DNA of 64,000 bases. It comes from Henriciella sp. (GTDB lineage Bacteria > Pseudomonadota > Alphaproteobacteria > Caulobacterales > Hyphomonadaceae). The DNA lies in NCBI GenBank assembly GCA_017642885.1, contig JAEPOM010000001.1:1-64000 (forward strand), read 5' to 3'. The notes beneath the pieces are model-generated. The model did not search any database. It was not told the origin of the DNA and was given only the letters and a program-made list of their open reading frames with translations. Both the position numbers and the translations under genes were made by a program. Position 1 is the first letter of the stretch. Each line of letters begins with the position of its first letter. This document shows positions 35,764 to 44,365 of the stretch, piece after piece.

Positions 35764-36822
35764 TCAGTGCTCGTGATCTTCGGTGATCGGCGCGGATGAC
35801 CAATGGACATGGTGAATCTTCCAGAGCCCAGCGTCGCGTTTGAGAACCATGGTTTCCATAGCTTGGCGGTGCACGGGCTCGCCTCTATAGGCGCCATTAA
35901 TTTCCGATTGAGAGATCACCGTAGCGATATCGCCATTCTCGAGAATGTTTCGGTCTTTGAGATCGAATGACACTGCCGCCGCATAGGCCATATCATTAGA
36001 CATATGGTGGCCAGCATACTCTTCGAATGAACGCTCAGCGCCGCCGCCTTCTGCGATCACAGCGCCGGGCGCAAAGAGTTCACGAAGCGCTGCCTCATCC
36101 CCTGCTTTTAGCGCTTCGCCGAAAGCGTCAGCGACGCTCGCCGGCGACCCGGTCTGCGAGGCCGGGATTGCAGGCGGGCTGTCTTCATCGTGGTGCCCAT
36201 CTCTGTTGTCATGGCTGGCTGGCGCGGTGTCGTGATGGCCGTCGGCATTGTCATGGTCATTAGCGGTCGCCGCCAAGTCTGGCATGGCATCCATATCATG
36301 ATCTGCCGCGGCGCCGCTGCCGCCATGATCATGGTCGTGGCCATCTCCGGTTACCTGCGGCAGGCTTTTGACGCCAAGACCGTAGCCATAGACGATTTTA
36401 CCGCCCCACCAGGCTGTGACGGTTAAGCCGAGCGCGGCCGCAGCCAAGCCTGTGACGAAAATACCAGAGGCGGCTTTTGTTCTTCCCGTCCAGCGCCAGG
36501 CCGCCAATAGCAGGATGGCGAGGCCGGATGGTACAGCCCAGTTACGGTGCGTGGTCATCGCTGCATGCGACGGCGCATCATGAGCTACCGTGTAATAGGC
36601 CTGAAACCCTGCTGCTATGGTCAACACGATCGCGATCGCACCAAAGGCCAGCATCCAGTCTGCAGCCGGTCGCAGGGTTGCTCGCCATCGCTCGACAGGC
36701 GAAAAGGCGGCCAACACATAAGAGGCAAAAGCCGTGAGGCTAAGCGCATAGGCAAAATGCACCAGAATCGGATGCAGGTTCGGTTCAATCAAATCGCCCA
36801 AAAGCGCCTCCCAGTTAGCCAT
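35764..36822 (-). CDS. DUF2231-like membrane domain fused to a His-rich linker and a SnoaL/NTF2-like domain
   Basis: The protein has 352 residues. Residues 15-150 hold four helices of a DUF2231-like membrane domain (LHPILVHFAYALSLTAF at the start). Residues 155-215 are a periplasmic His/Asp-rich linker (GDGHDHDHGGSG, DHDNADGHHD). Residues 225-345 form a SnoaL/NTF2-like cone fold (SVADAFGEALKAGDEAALRELFAPGAVIAEGGG, then WKIHHVHWSS). The combination suggests a metal-binding membrane protein with a ligand domain. The start at 36822 begins the membrane domain; a GTG at 36879 is an alternative. It heads the acyltransferase operon. Confidence 0.65.
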   Translation of the reverse strand: MANWEALLGDLIEPNLHPILVHFAYALSLTAFASYVLAAFSPVERWRATLRPAADWMLAFGAIAIVLTIAAGFQAYYTVAHDAPSHAAMTTHRNWAVPSGLAILLLAAWRWTGRTKAASGIFVTGLAAAALGLTVTAWWGGKIVYGYGLGVKSLPQVTGDGHDHDHGGSGAAADHDMDAMPDLAATANDHDNADGHHDTAPASHDNRDGHHDEDSPPAIPASQTGSPASVADAFGEALKAGDEAALRELFAPGAVIAEGGGAERSFEEYAGHHMSNDMAYAAAVSFDLKDRNILENGDIATVISQSEINGAYRGEPVHRQAMETMVLKRDAGLWKIHHVHWSSAPITEDHEH

Positions 36823-36919
36823 ATGCGTGAGCGTCGCTGTCTTCAGCGACTGGCATTGTCTGGGTGATACGCCGGACACTTGCCCGACCCCTCAAGAATT
36901 GTGGGGTCTGCAAGCGGCG

Positions 36920-37126
36920 TTAGGTCAGGTCTTTCATGCGACGATCAAATTCTTCCTTGTCTATTTCGCCGCGCGCATATCGTCGCCGGAGGATATCGAC
37001 CGGGTCACTGGACTTGGAGTCCGACCCGACCCGATTGATGGTTGCACGCACAGCGACATAGATCAGCAATGCCAGGACGCCCCAAAAAATCAGCGCGCCA
37101 AGACGACAAAAAGTCAAATCCGCCAT
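36920..37126 (-). CDS. Small SHOCT-domain membrane protein
   Basis: This 68-residue protein has one transmembrane helix (about 8-28) followed by a C-terminal SHOCT motif (DPVDILRRRYARGEIDKEEFDRRMKDL). SHOCT modules are short oligomerisation helices common in small envelope proteins. Its function is unknown. I used the ATG at 37126. Confidence 0.75.
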   Translation of the reverse strand: MADLTFCRLGALIFWGVLALLIYVAVRATINRVGSDSKSSDPVDILRRRYARGEIDKEEFDRRMKDLT

Positions 37127-37171
37127 TTTTTCTAGTCTCAGTGTCCGCACTGCAAGATCGCGGCAATGCAA

Positions 37172-37401
37172 TGAAGATCAGAACGCCTTTAATGTTTGAA
37201 CGGCCGAGCAAGAAGATCATTACACTCACGAATCACGTCCATGATATCGAATACTAAGTATGTGCGACCAACCAGAACATGGATCTTACAGAGTTGTAAA
37301 TTTCTCGCTGAGTTGCGTTCAAATAACACGGCTAAACCACCGGCTATGAAAAAAGAGGGAAGGGAGCCATTTTGAATGCATCTCAAAAAAGGAGTAGAGA
37401 T
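37172..37401. other. Short stretch between the SHOCT gene and the truncated ORF
   Basis: No supported gene. The last bases before 37402 hold a strong ribosome site (AAAGGAG). Confidence 0.4.
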
Positions 37402-37545
37402 ATGACCAATCAACCAACGCCGAACGAGAGACTAAACAAATTGTCGGTATCGATCGAAGCTGCGCGAGAAAGGCTTCGTTTGCAACACGTGCTTTACGCT
37501 GAGCATGGCCCTGGAATGCTCCCAGCAAAGTGGCCCATAGTTTGA
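37402..37545 (+). pseudogene. Small gene truncated by the IS3 insertion
   Basis: A strong AAAGGAG ribosome site is followed by ATG at 37402. The frame MTNQPTPNERLNKLSVSIEA...YAEHGPG runs into the left end of the IS at 37512 and stops inside it at 37545. The native part is about 36 residues, mostly a charged amphipathic helix. The interrupted family is unknown, and the continuation cannot be identified at the far end of the IS nest. Confidence 0.5.
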
Positions 37546-37574
37546 GTTAGTTCGGCTCCAATATGGAGTTGAAC

Positions 37575-37850
37575 ATGGGCAAGAGATCAAAGCCTGAAGA
37601 GATAATTGCGAAGCTACGGGAGATTGAGGTTCGCCTCGCTCGCGGCGAAACAGCTGCGCAAGCGGCGCGCGCCGTGGGCGTGACTGAGCAGAGTTATTAT
37701 CGCTGGCGCAAGGAGTATGGCGGCCTTCAAATTGGCCAAGCCAAGCGGATGAAGGAGATCGAGAAGGAGAACGCCCGATTGAGGCGCGCGGTCTCTGATC
37801 TCACTCTGGACAATCAGATCCTTCAAGAAATCGTGCGGGGAAAGTACTAA
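37575..37850 (+). CDS. IS3-family transposase OrfA (first element)
   Basis: This protein of about 91 residues has an HTH (EEIIAKLREIEVRLARGETAAQAARAVGVTEQSYYRWRKEYGG) and a leucine-zipper-like helix (IEKENARLRRAVSDLTLDNQIL). It supplies DNA recognition and is joined to OrfB by programmed frameshifting in this family. The start ATG at 37575 is preferred to the one at 37563. Confidence 0.9.
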   Translation: MGKRSKPEEIIAKLREIEVRLARGETAAQAARAVGVTEQSYYRWRKEYGGLQIGQAKRMKEIEKENARLRRAVSDLTLDNQILQEIVRGKY

Positions 37851-37882
37851 GCCCTTCACGCAAACGCATTGCGGTCGATCAT

Positions 37883-38713
37883 GTGGTAAAGGAGCTGGGC
37901 GCGTCAGAGCGCCGGGCTTGCCGTGTGATCGGCCAACATCGTTCCACACAGCGCAAGCCAAGAACGCCTCGTGGCGACGAAGCCGCGCTGACAGATGCCA
38001 TCATCAAACTTGCCTCTCGGTATGGTCGATATGGGTATCGCCGGATCACGGCCTTGCTAAGACGCGATGGCTGGCATGTGAACGAGAAGCGCGTGTATCG
38101 CATCTGGCGACGTGAAGGGCTCAAAGTCCCAATGAAACAACCAAAGCGCGGACGGCTCTGGCTGAATGATGGCTCGTGTCTTCGGTTAAGACCTCAGCAC
38201 AAGGGCCATGTCTGGTCGTATGACTTCGTGCAGGATCGCACGCATGATGGAAAGATCTTCCGCATGCTGTGCGTGATCGACGAATACACGCGTGAGTGTC
38301 TCGCTATCCGCGTTGAACGACGGCTCAACTCCAGAGATGTTCTCGATACGCTCGGTGAACTGTTCGTGCAGAACGGTGCGCCAGAGCATATCAGATCAGA
38401 CAATGGGCCGGAGTTTATCGCCATTGCCTTGCGTGAATGGTTGGCGCGTCTCGGCGTCCAAACACTTTACATAACGCCTGCGAGCCCATGGGAGAATGGA
38501 TACTGCGAGAGCTTCAACTCAAAGCTCAGGGATGAGCTCCTCGCCCGTGAAATCTTCTATGATCTGCGGGAAGCGAAAGTCCTAATCGAGGGCTGGAGAC
38601 ATCACTACAACACCGCACGACCGCACTCATCGCTTGGTTATAAGCCGCCCGCGCCAGAAGCCATCTTGCCCGCGGCGTTCATTCTGCCGTACAGTGTGGG
38701 TGTAGCAGCATGA
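37883..38713 (+). CDS. IS3-family transposase OrfB (first element)
   Basis: This integrase-like catalytic part of 276 residues has the rve core DDE residues: the Asp in VWSYDFVQD, the Asp in IRSDNGPEF, and the Glu in NGYCESFNSKLR. An HTH_21-like segment (RYGRYGYRRITALLRRDG) precedes the core. It looks intact, and its frame is -1 relative to OrfA across the overlap near 37850. Confidence 0.92.
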   Translation: MVKELGASERRACRVIGQHRSTQRKPRTPRGDEAALTDAIIKLASRYGRYGYRRITALLRRDGWHVNEKRVYRIWRREGLKVPMKQPKRGRLWLNDGSCLRLRPQHKGHVWSYDFVQDRTHDGKIFRMLCVIDEYTRECLAIRVERRLNSRDVLDTLGELFVQNGAPEHIRSDNGPEFIAIALREWLARLGVQTLYITPASPWENGYCESFNSKLRDELLAREIFYDLREAKVLIEGWRHHYNTARPHSSLGYKPPAPEAILPAAFILPYSVGVAA

Positions 38714-38858
38714 ACGCCGCTACGTTGAAACCGCCGGACTAACATAGGCGATGGACCACCTTAGTGGGGCAGACCAGGATTGACGTGATCCCTGATTTTC
38801 GGGCCATTTAAGGTTGGAATTTTCCATTTATGATCCCGTCAGGGAGAAGGAAGATTCG

Positions 38859-39125
38859 ATGCGAAAATCTAAATTCACAGACGCGCAGATCGCGTTCATT
38901 TTACGTCAGGCTGAGGAGGGAACGCCCATTGCGGAAGTTTGCCGCAAGGCCGGGATTGCGGAGGCGACATTTTATAACTGGCGTAAGAAGTATGGCGGCC
39001 TGATGCCGTCAGAGATGAAACGACTGAAGCAGCTTGATGAAGAGAATGCGCGTCTCAAACGCTTGGTGGCAGACCTCTCTCTGGACAAAGCGATGCTGCA
39101 GGACGTTATCAAACGAAAGCTCTAA
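38859..39125 (+). CDS. IS3-family transposase OrfA (second element)
   Basis: This 88-residue protein has the HTH KFTDAQIAFILRQAEEGTPIAEVCRKAGIAEATFYNWRKKYGG, followed by a heptad-repeat helix (LKQLDEENARLKRLVADLSLDKAML). AGGGAGAAGG lies upstream of the ATG at 38859. It is a different lineage from the OrfA of the first element. Confidence 0.92.
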   Translation: MRKSKFTDAQIAFILRQAEEGTPIAEVCRKAGIAEATFYNWRKKYGGLMPSEMKRLKQLDEENARLKRLVADLSLDKAMLQDVIKRKL

Positions 39126-39145
39126 GGCCTGATCGCAAACGCGAA

Positions 39146-39964
39146 TTGGTGAAAGACATGATGTCTGTTTGGCGGGTCAGTGAACGCCGCGCGTGCCGGG
39201 TCATGCAGGCGCATCGCTCTACCCAGCAGTACAAAACCATTCGCAGCGATCAGGCCGATTTGAAAAGGCGGATCAAAGAGATTGCCGAAACCCGTGTTCG
39301 CTACGGTTATCGGCGCATCCATGTCATGCTGAAGCGCGAAGGCTGGCCTGTAAATGCAAAGCGGATCTATCGCCTCTATCACGAGATGGGCCTGCAACTA
39401 CGGAACAAAACACCGAAGCGACGGGTCAAGGCAAAGCTCCGAGACGATCGGAAAGATGCGACAGCGGTCAATGAGACCTGGGCCATGGACTTTGTTCACG
39501 ATCAACTCGTCACGGGTCGCAAACTCAGGATTCTGACCGTCGTGGATACGTTCTCACGGTTCTCTCCCGTGGTCGATCCACGGTTCAGTTATAAAGGAGA
39601 AGATGTCGTGCAGACACTTGAACATGCCTGCAAACTGTTCGGTTATCCCAAATCTATCAGGGCCGACAATGGTCCCGAGTTCATTTCTCGAGACCTCGAC
39701 CTCTGGGCTTATCAGAACGATGTCATTCTGGATTTCTCACGACCTGGCAAACCGACAGACAATGCCTTCATCGAGTCATTCAATGGCAAGTTCAGAGCGG
39801 AGTGTCTGAACGCGCACTGGTTCATGGGGCTCGAAGATGCCCGCTCAAAACTGGAAGCTTGGCGTAGAGACTATAACGAGGTAAGACCACACAGCGCGAT
39901 CGGCTACAAAGTCCCGAAAGCGCTCATGAAACGCGAGAAGGCCGAACAGCCAGCTTGCGCCTGA
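39146..39964 (+). CDS. IS3-family transposase OrfB (second element)
   Basis: This 272-residue DDE integrase core has the Asp of WAMDFVHDQL, the Asp of IRADNGPEF, and the Glu of AFIESFNGKFR. RYGYRRIHVMLKREGW precedes the core. It appears intact, so the element may still be active. Confidence 0.93.
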   Translation: MVKDMMSVWRVSERRACRVMQAHRSTQQYKTIRSDQADLKRRIKEIAETRVRYGYRRIHVMLKREGWPVNAKRIYRLYHEMGLQLRNKTPKRRVKAKLRDDRKDATAVNETWAMDFVHDQLVTGRKLRILTVVDTFSRFSPVVDPRFSYKGEDVVQTLEHACKLFGYPKSIRADNGPEFISRDLDLWAYQNDVILDFSRPGKPTDNAFIESFNGKFRAECLNAHWFMGLEDARSKLEAWRRDYNEVRPHSAIGYKVPKALMKREKAEQPACA

Positions 39965-40020
39965 AGCCCGGAAAATCCTCCAACCGGGTGGCCCAGAGAT
40001 GGGGAGCAGGTCAATCTGAA

Positions 40021-40065
40021 GCCAGACTAACTCAAATAATGGACCACTTTTTGGGGAGCAGACCA
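40021..40065 (+). mobile_element. Isolated IS3 right end
   Basis: GACTAACTCAAATAATGGACCAC... ending GGGGAGCAGACCA at 40065 is a right inverted repeat. Its complement matches the left end at 37512 over about 44 bases with about 8 differences, clearly better than the right end at 38776 does. It therefore probably belongs to the same outer element as the 37512 end, with internal DNA lost or replaced. Confidence 0.75.
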
Positions 40066-40314
40066 GCAACTTTCTGGAGTTTGGGTTACACAAACTCAAA
40101 CACGCAGCATTCTCTGAAGTGCATGCATCCAATATGTCCAAGCTCAGTGAAAGGCCGGGAACGGACGATCACTATTTCGGGTAACCGCACGGCCAATAAT
40201 GGCGCCCAAGACCAGTTCCCAGCTGCAAATCGTTTATCCGGGTGGCACAAATCCAAGCCGCCGCATAAGAACGATGATTGACTATATAACTGAGCAAATG
40301 AATTGCCGAGCGAT

Positions 40315-41190
40315 TCACCGTACCGCTCGAACTCTGGGTGCGTTCACCTCACTTTTCAAGAATGCAAGCCACTGATCCATACCTTGGTTGGACTTGGCTG
40401 ACAGCAACAGAACTTTTGCGTCAGGGTTCACCGCCTTGATATTCGCAAGGCAGGCCTCTTCATCAAAATCAACATGCGGTGCCAAATCCATTTTGTTCAC
40501 GATCACAAGGTCCGATGCTCGAAACATGTGAGGGTATTTCAACGGCTTGTCTTCTCCTTCAGTCGTCGAGATTATCGCAACCTTCATGTGTTCTCCAAGA
40601 TCGAACATCGCGGGACAGACTAGATTGCCAACATTCTCAATAAACAAGATCGAACCTGCCGCGGGGTTGAGAGTTTTTACGGCACTAGAGATCATGTCCG
40701 CTTCTAAATGACATCCCGCACCCGTATTGATCTGGAGCGCCTTTGCGCCAGCTTCTCGAATGCGGTTTGCGTCATTGGCCGTCATTTGGTCGCCCTCTAT
40801 AACAGCAATATCCAACTCATCATTTATGGCTGAAATTGTCGCTTCGAGGAGTGTGGTTTTACCTGCACCCGGAGAACTCACAAGATTGAGCGCCAAGACT
40901 CCTCGCCCCTCAAACCATCCTCTATTTTGCAGAGCGATCTGATCGTTCTTTTGGAGTACCGCCGTTTCAAGGCTGATAATTTCACCGCCAGGGCCATGCA
41001 CATGCGGCTTGTCATCCCCTTCATGATGATGGTGATCATGGTCACCATCATGGGCATGATGATCATGCGGTGCTGCGCTCTGGGTTTCATCTAAAATCGA
41101 CCCCGGACGCACGATCTGCGTTTCGCCGGTTTCAGGGTCCGTTATTGTGACAGCATTTTCCGTATCGCTACATCCGCATGTTCCGCACAT
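40315..41190 (-). CDS. hypB: Hydrogenase nickel-insertion GTPase HypB
   Basis: This 291-residue protein stores and inserts Ni(II) into the hydrogenase large subunit with GTP hydrolysis. The N-terminal metal motif MCGTCGC is present, followed by a His-rich stretch (HDHHAHDGDHDHHHHEG, residues 42-58) for nickel storage. Then come the GTPase P-loop SSPGAGKTT, switch IEGDQMTANDA, the metal site GAGCHLEADM, and NKMD. It is the last gene of the hydrogenase operon, downstream of hypA and adjacent to it. Confidence 0.95.
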   Translation of the reverse strand: MCGTCGCSDTENAVTITDPETGETQIVRPGSILDETQSAAPHDHHAHDGDHDHHHHEGDDKPHVHGPGGEIISLETAVLQKNDQIALQNRGWFEGRGVLALNLVSSPGAGKTTLLEATISAINDELDIAVIEGDQMTANDANRIREAGAKALQINTGAGCHLEADMISSAVKTLNPAAGSILFIENVGNLVCPAMFDLGEHMKVAIISTTEGEDKPLKYPHMFRASDLVIVNKMDLAPHVDFDEEACLANIKAVNPDAKVLLLSAKSNQGMDQWLAFLKSEVNAPRVRAVR

Positions 41191-41432
41191 TACGCAGCCT
41201 CCTCTGTTTCAAACTCTTTTATTAAAAATGTATCGCCCTCAGCGGAGACAATCTCTAGTGTCGCATTTTCAACAACCGTACCTTCGGCCACGATACCAAA
41301 ACAAAACTCCAGGGCCCGAGACTCTACACACGCTTGGGGGCCTACAGACAGACAAATCCTTTTAACCTGACGGCCTTTGGCATGTTCCGTCACAATGGCG
41401 ACAATGTTCTTTGTCAGCCCTAACTCATGCAT
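41190..41432 (-). CDS. hypA: HypA-like nickel chaperone lacking the zinc ribbon
   Basis: The protein has 80 residues, against about 113 in the family. The N-terminus MHELGLTKNIVAIV with the nickel-binding Met-His-Glu is intact, and the fold continues to LEFCFGIVAEGTV. The segment that normally holds the two CxxC pairs is absent. The sequence goes straight from VVENATLEIV to SAEGDTFLIKEFETEE, which resembles the end of normal HypA just after the zinc ribbon. The loss therefore looks like a clean domain excision. The start overlaps the transporter stop (TAATG), and the stop abuts hypB. Confidence 0.85.
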   Translation of the reverse strand: MHELGLTKNIVAIVTEHAKGRQVKRICLSVGPQACVESRALEFCFGIVAEGTVVENATLEIVSAEGDTFLIKEFETEEAA

Positions 41433-42151
41433 TAGACTACTCCCCAAGCGAGCGGGCCGGTCTCAACCAAAATATAAGTTCCCATGGCAATGGCTAACCC
41501 GGCAGCGGCGGTATTTAATCCGGCATGCATCCATCCCATGCCTTTATCCACCCATTTCAATGGCCAAGCGACGACATATGTCAGTGCCGCCATACCCAAG
41601 ATAGATCCCAGTCCAAAACTTAGGACGTAAAACACCGCTGTGGACACGTTTTGTGTTGCGGCCACCGCTAAAGCCAAAAGACCTGCTGATCCGGCCGCAC
41701 CATGAATAAGGCCAATGAACAAGGCCTTGACTGGAAACCCTTCAGGATGATCGTGGACGTGCGGGTCAAGATTGTGCGTCTCCTTCGAGTCTGCATGCGA
41801 ATGGACATGCATATGTTTCGCGCCATCCTCATGTTGATGACCGTGAAAATGTAACTTCTTTTTGCGAAACCGCCGAAAGACATCCACGCCCAGCACTATC
41901 AGCATGACCCCTACCCCAAACTCCAATGCGGCGCTCATGCGTTCCGTCAACTTCAAACCAAGCAAGATGACACTTGTGCAAATCGCAAACAGCGTAATGG
42001 TGTGGCCAAGCCCCCAAACTGCACCTCGGAAAGCCAAGGATCGTTTGGACTTCTTCGTGTCGGTCATCATCGTGCCTATGGCCGCCAGATGATCCGCTTC
42101 GAGCGCATGGCTCATTCCTATGAGAAACCCGAGAAGTAGAAAACCTATCAC
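41432..42151 (-). CDS. Nickel/cobalt transporter (NicO/UreH-like)
   Basis: This 239-residue inner-membrane protein has about six helices. The first carries HALEADHLAAIG, the His-x4-Asp-His signature of NiCoT/NicO nickel transporters. A cytoplasmic or periplasmic His-rich loop (HFHGHQHEDGAKHMHVHSHADS, shortened here in notation; about residues 98-125) could bind nickel. It probably supplies Ni(II) for the hydrogenase. The start is GTG at 42151, chosen because AGGAGGG sits six bases upstream; it is coupled to hypA (TAATG). Confidence 0.8.
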   Translation of the reverse strand: MIGFLLLGFLIGMSHALEADHLAAIGTMMTDTKKSKRSLAFRGAVWGLGHTITLFAICTSVILLGLKLTERMSAALEFGVGVMLIVLGVDVFRRFRKKKLHFHGHQHEDGAKHMHVHSHADSKETHNLDPHVHDHPEGFPVKALFIGLIHGAAGSAGLLALAVAATQNVSTAVFYVLSFGLGSILGMAALTYVVAWPLKWVDKGMGWMHAGLNTAAAGLAIAMGTYILVETGPLAWGVV

Positions 42152-42161
42152 GTCGACCCTC

Positions 42162-43220
42162 CTAGCAAATTCTTGGCAGTTGCGCGCCGACGAGCATGTC
42201 AACAATGCGCCCACCGCCAAATATGGTCGTCATTTCCACACGCCCTGGTGTGCCTGATGTGGCTCTTCCTATAATTGCCGCATCCTTACCTGCCGGAAGG
42301 TTTCGCATCACGTTCAACGCGACCTCCGCATCTTCTTCAGGAACAAAAACGACCAGAGTGCCTTCATTAGCCAGATAAAGAGGATCTAGGCCTAGAATCT
42401 CGCACACGCCTTTGACCTCTTTTCGAATGGGAAATTGCGTTTCTTCGATAACAATATGCGTGCCTGATGCTTCCGCAATCTCATTCAAGGCGGAGGCCAA
42501 TCCTCCTCTTGTTGCGTCTCGGGCGCAGCGTGTGCTTGGGACGGCTTTTGTGACAGCCTCCATGAGACCAGCCAATGATTGACAATCAGATGTAATGTTT
42601 GTCTTCAAGGCGAGGTCACCGCGCGCTGCCATTATGGCTGCGCCATGATCGCCCAAATAACCGTTTACGATTGCGACATCGCCAGGCTCAACCGCGCCAG
42701 CGTGAAGGAGCACGCCAGGAGGGATAACGCCAATACCTGCTGTCGTAATGAAGACCTTGTCAGCGCTACCGCGTTCCACAACTTTCGTATCCCCGGTCAC
42801 AATCTTTACACCGATTGAATCAGCCGTTTCTTTCATCGTCGCAACAAGGCGTCTGAGCAAAGTTACTTCAGTACCTTCTTCGATAATAAATCCCGCCGAT
42901 AGCCAAAGCGGGCGTGCGCCACCAACAGCAAGATCATTCACAGTTCCGCAGATAGCCAGTTTTCCAATGTCACCGCCAGGAAACTCAAGAGGGTCGACAA
43001 CAAACCCATCAGTTGTGAAGGCGAGTTTCGCGCCGGCTTCAGATAGCGCGGCTTCACTAAGGCGGGCCTGGTCTTCGTGGCTTTCAGGTTCGAAGACGGA
43101 TGTAAAAACATCATCGATTAAATCCCTCATTGCGCGACCACCCCCGCCATGAGCCATGGTGACATATTCAGCGCGCAGCGTTCGCCGTTTTGTCGGTGCA
43201 GATGTCGCAGGTGCTGCCAT
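42162..43220 (-). CDS. hypE: Hydrogenase maturation factor HypE
   Basis: This 352-residue member of the PurM-like ATP-binding family dehydrates a C-terminal thiocarbamate to thiocyanate, giving the CN ligands of the NiFe site. AHGGGGRAMRDLI at the start, the ATP-binding GDTKVVERGSADKVF, and the C-terminal cysteine (LPRIC) that carries the carbamoyl group are all present. The start overlaps the hypD stop (TAATG). The first 20 residues (Ala/Thr-rich) are an extension. Confidence 0.95.
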   Translation of the reverse strand: MAAPATSAPTKRRTLRAEYVTMAHGGGGRAMRDLIDDVFTSVFEPESHEDQARLSEAALSEAGAKLAFTTDGFVVDPLEFPGGDIGKLAICGTVNDLAVGGARPLWLSAGFIIEEGTEVTLLRRLVATMKETADSIGVKIVTGDTKVVERGSADKVFITTAGIGVIPPGVLLHAGAVEPGDVAIVNGYLGDHGAAIMAARGDLALKTNITSDCQSLAGLMEAVTKAVPSTRCARDATRGGLASALNEIAEASGTHIVIEETQFPIRKEVKGVCEILGLDPLYLANEGTLVVFVPEEDAEVALNVMRNLPAGKDAAIIGRATSGTPGRVEMTTIFGGGRIVDMLVGAQLPRIC

Positions 43221-44365
43221 TACTCTGCGCTCTCCACTTGTGTGCGCACTCCACCGTATTGATAATAAGCTGCGCAAGCACCTTCTGAGGACACCATAAG
43301 GGCACCAAGAGGCATGTCAGGCGTACACCCAGTGCCAAATTGCGGGCATTGTTGAGGCTTCATCCTGCCGGTCATCACAGCACCGCATTCGCATCCCTCT
43401 GGCTCTTCATATTTAGTCCGCGGACGGCCATACCCGATTTCAAATTTTCGTTCAGCGTCGAAAGCAGCATATTTTTCGCGCATCTTCAGGCCAGACTTGT
43501 CAATTTCGCCAAGGCCGCGCCATTCGAAAGTTTCGCGGCGTTCATAGACGTCAGCGCATGCGGCAATGGAAACAGCGTTTCCATTATCCGGTACAATGCG
43601 CGCATACTGGTTTTCAACATCGGCCCGGCCGTCACGGACTTGCTCCAAAACCATCAGGACGGATTGGAGCAAATCGAGCGGTTCGAATCCCGCGACAACA
43701 ATTGGCTTTTTATAATCGCGGGCAATAAACCGATAAGGCTCAATACCGATCACCATTGAGACATGCCCCGGCCCGACAAAGCCATCGAGTTCCATATAGG
43801 GGTCTTCCAAGAGCGCCTTTATGGGTTCTGGTACGGTAATGTGATTGCAAAACAGGGAAAAATTAGTGAGCTCTTCTGCTGCTGCCTGTTGCGCGCAAAG
43901 CGCGGTTGATGGCGTGGTTGTTTCAAACCCCAACGCAAAGAAAACAACCTCTTTGTCAGGATTGCGCCGTGCAAGTTCCAAAGCGTCGAGCGGAGAATAG
44001 ACCGTGCGAATGTCCGCGCCTTCGGCTTTGGCCTGCAACATTGATTTTTTGGTTCCCGGGACGCGCATCGCATCGCCAAAAGTCGTAAAAATGACATTTT
44101 GGCGCTCAGCCAATTCTAAGCAGTCGTCGACGCGCGACATTGGCAGAACACAAACAGGACAACCGGGTCCGTGAATAAACTCCAAAGCCGGCGGGGTTAG
44201 CTTATCCAGTCCATACCTGAAAATCGCATGCGTATGTCCCCCGCAAACTTCCATAATGCGGATTGGCTTTTCGGGTGTTGCACCGATTTCGCCTACGACG
44301 CGTTCGATCGCCGCCAGCGCGCCCTTTGCTGCAACGGGATCACGAAATTCGCTTGCGTATTTCAT
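43220..44365 (-). CDS. hypD: Hydrogenase maturation factor HypD
   Basis: This 381-residue iron-sulfur scaffold is where Fe(CN)2(CO) is assembled together with HypC. Motifs include VCGGHTHAIFRYG, HGPGCPVCVLP, FTTFGDAMRVPG, and the C-terminal cluster region with CECGAVMTGRMKPQQCPQFG and CTPD. The length is normal. It is coupled to hypC by a four-base overlap and to hypE by another. Confidence 0.96.
   Translation of the reverse strand: MKYASEFRDPVAAKGALAAIERVVGEIGATPEKPIRIMEVCGGHTHAIFRYGLDKLTPPALEFIHGPGCPVCVLPMSRVDDCLELAERQNVIFTTFGDAMRVPGTKKSMLQAKAEGADIRTVYSPLDALELARRNPDKEVVFFALGFETTTPSTALCAQQAAAEELTNFSLFCNHITVPEPIKALLEDPYMELDGFVGPGHVSMVIGIEPYRFIARDYKKPIVVAGFEPLDLLQSVLMVLEQVRDGRADVENQYARIVPDNGNAVSIAACADVYERRETFEWRGLGEIDKSGLKMREKYAAFDAERKFEIGYGRPRTKYEEPEGCECGAVMTGRMKPQQCPQFGTGCTPDMPLGALMVSSEGACAAYYQYGGVRTQVESAE

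Larger units (their letters stand above)
37512..38776 (+). mobile_element. IS3-family insertion sequence, first element of the nest
   Basis: The element carries two overlapping transposase frames. The right end (to 38776) closes with GGGGCAGACCA, as at position 77. The left end begins near 37512 (TGGAATGCTCCCAGCAAAGTGG). It matches the right end at 38776 only moderately, and the right end at 40065 much better. No clear target duplication was found (CCC before 37512, GGA after 38776). Confidence 0.8.
38781..40013 (+). mobile_element. IS3-family insertion sequence of a second type (IS407-like)
   Basis: The left end TGACGTGATCCC at 38781 pairs with the right end GGGGAGCAGGTCA at 40001-40013, the ends continuing as GGGCC on both sides. 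It carries OrfA and OrfB of IS407-like type. It lies only four bases after the end of the first element. A four-base target duplication is not evident (GGAT before, ATCT after). Confidence 0.8.

Noticed and set aside
38777-38780. Target-site duplication around the IS elements
   Set aside because: Flanking bases do not repeat convincingly at any of the ends (for example GGAT before 38781 and ATCT after 40013).
39955-40281. 108-codon frame after the second IS
   Set aside because: It starts within the transposase end and runs through the IS ends; no conserved features.
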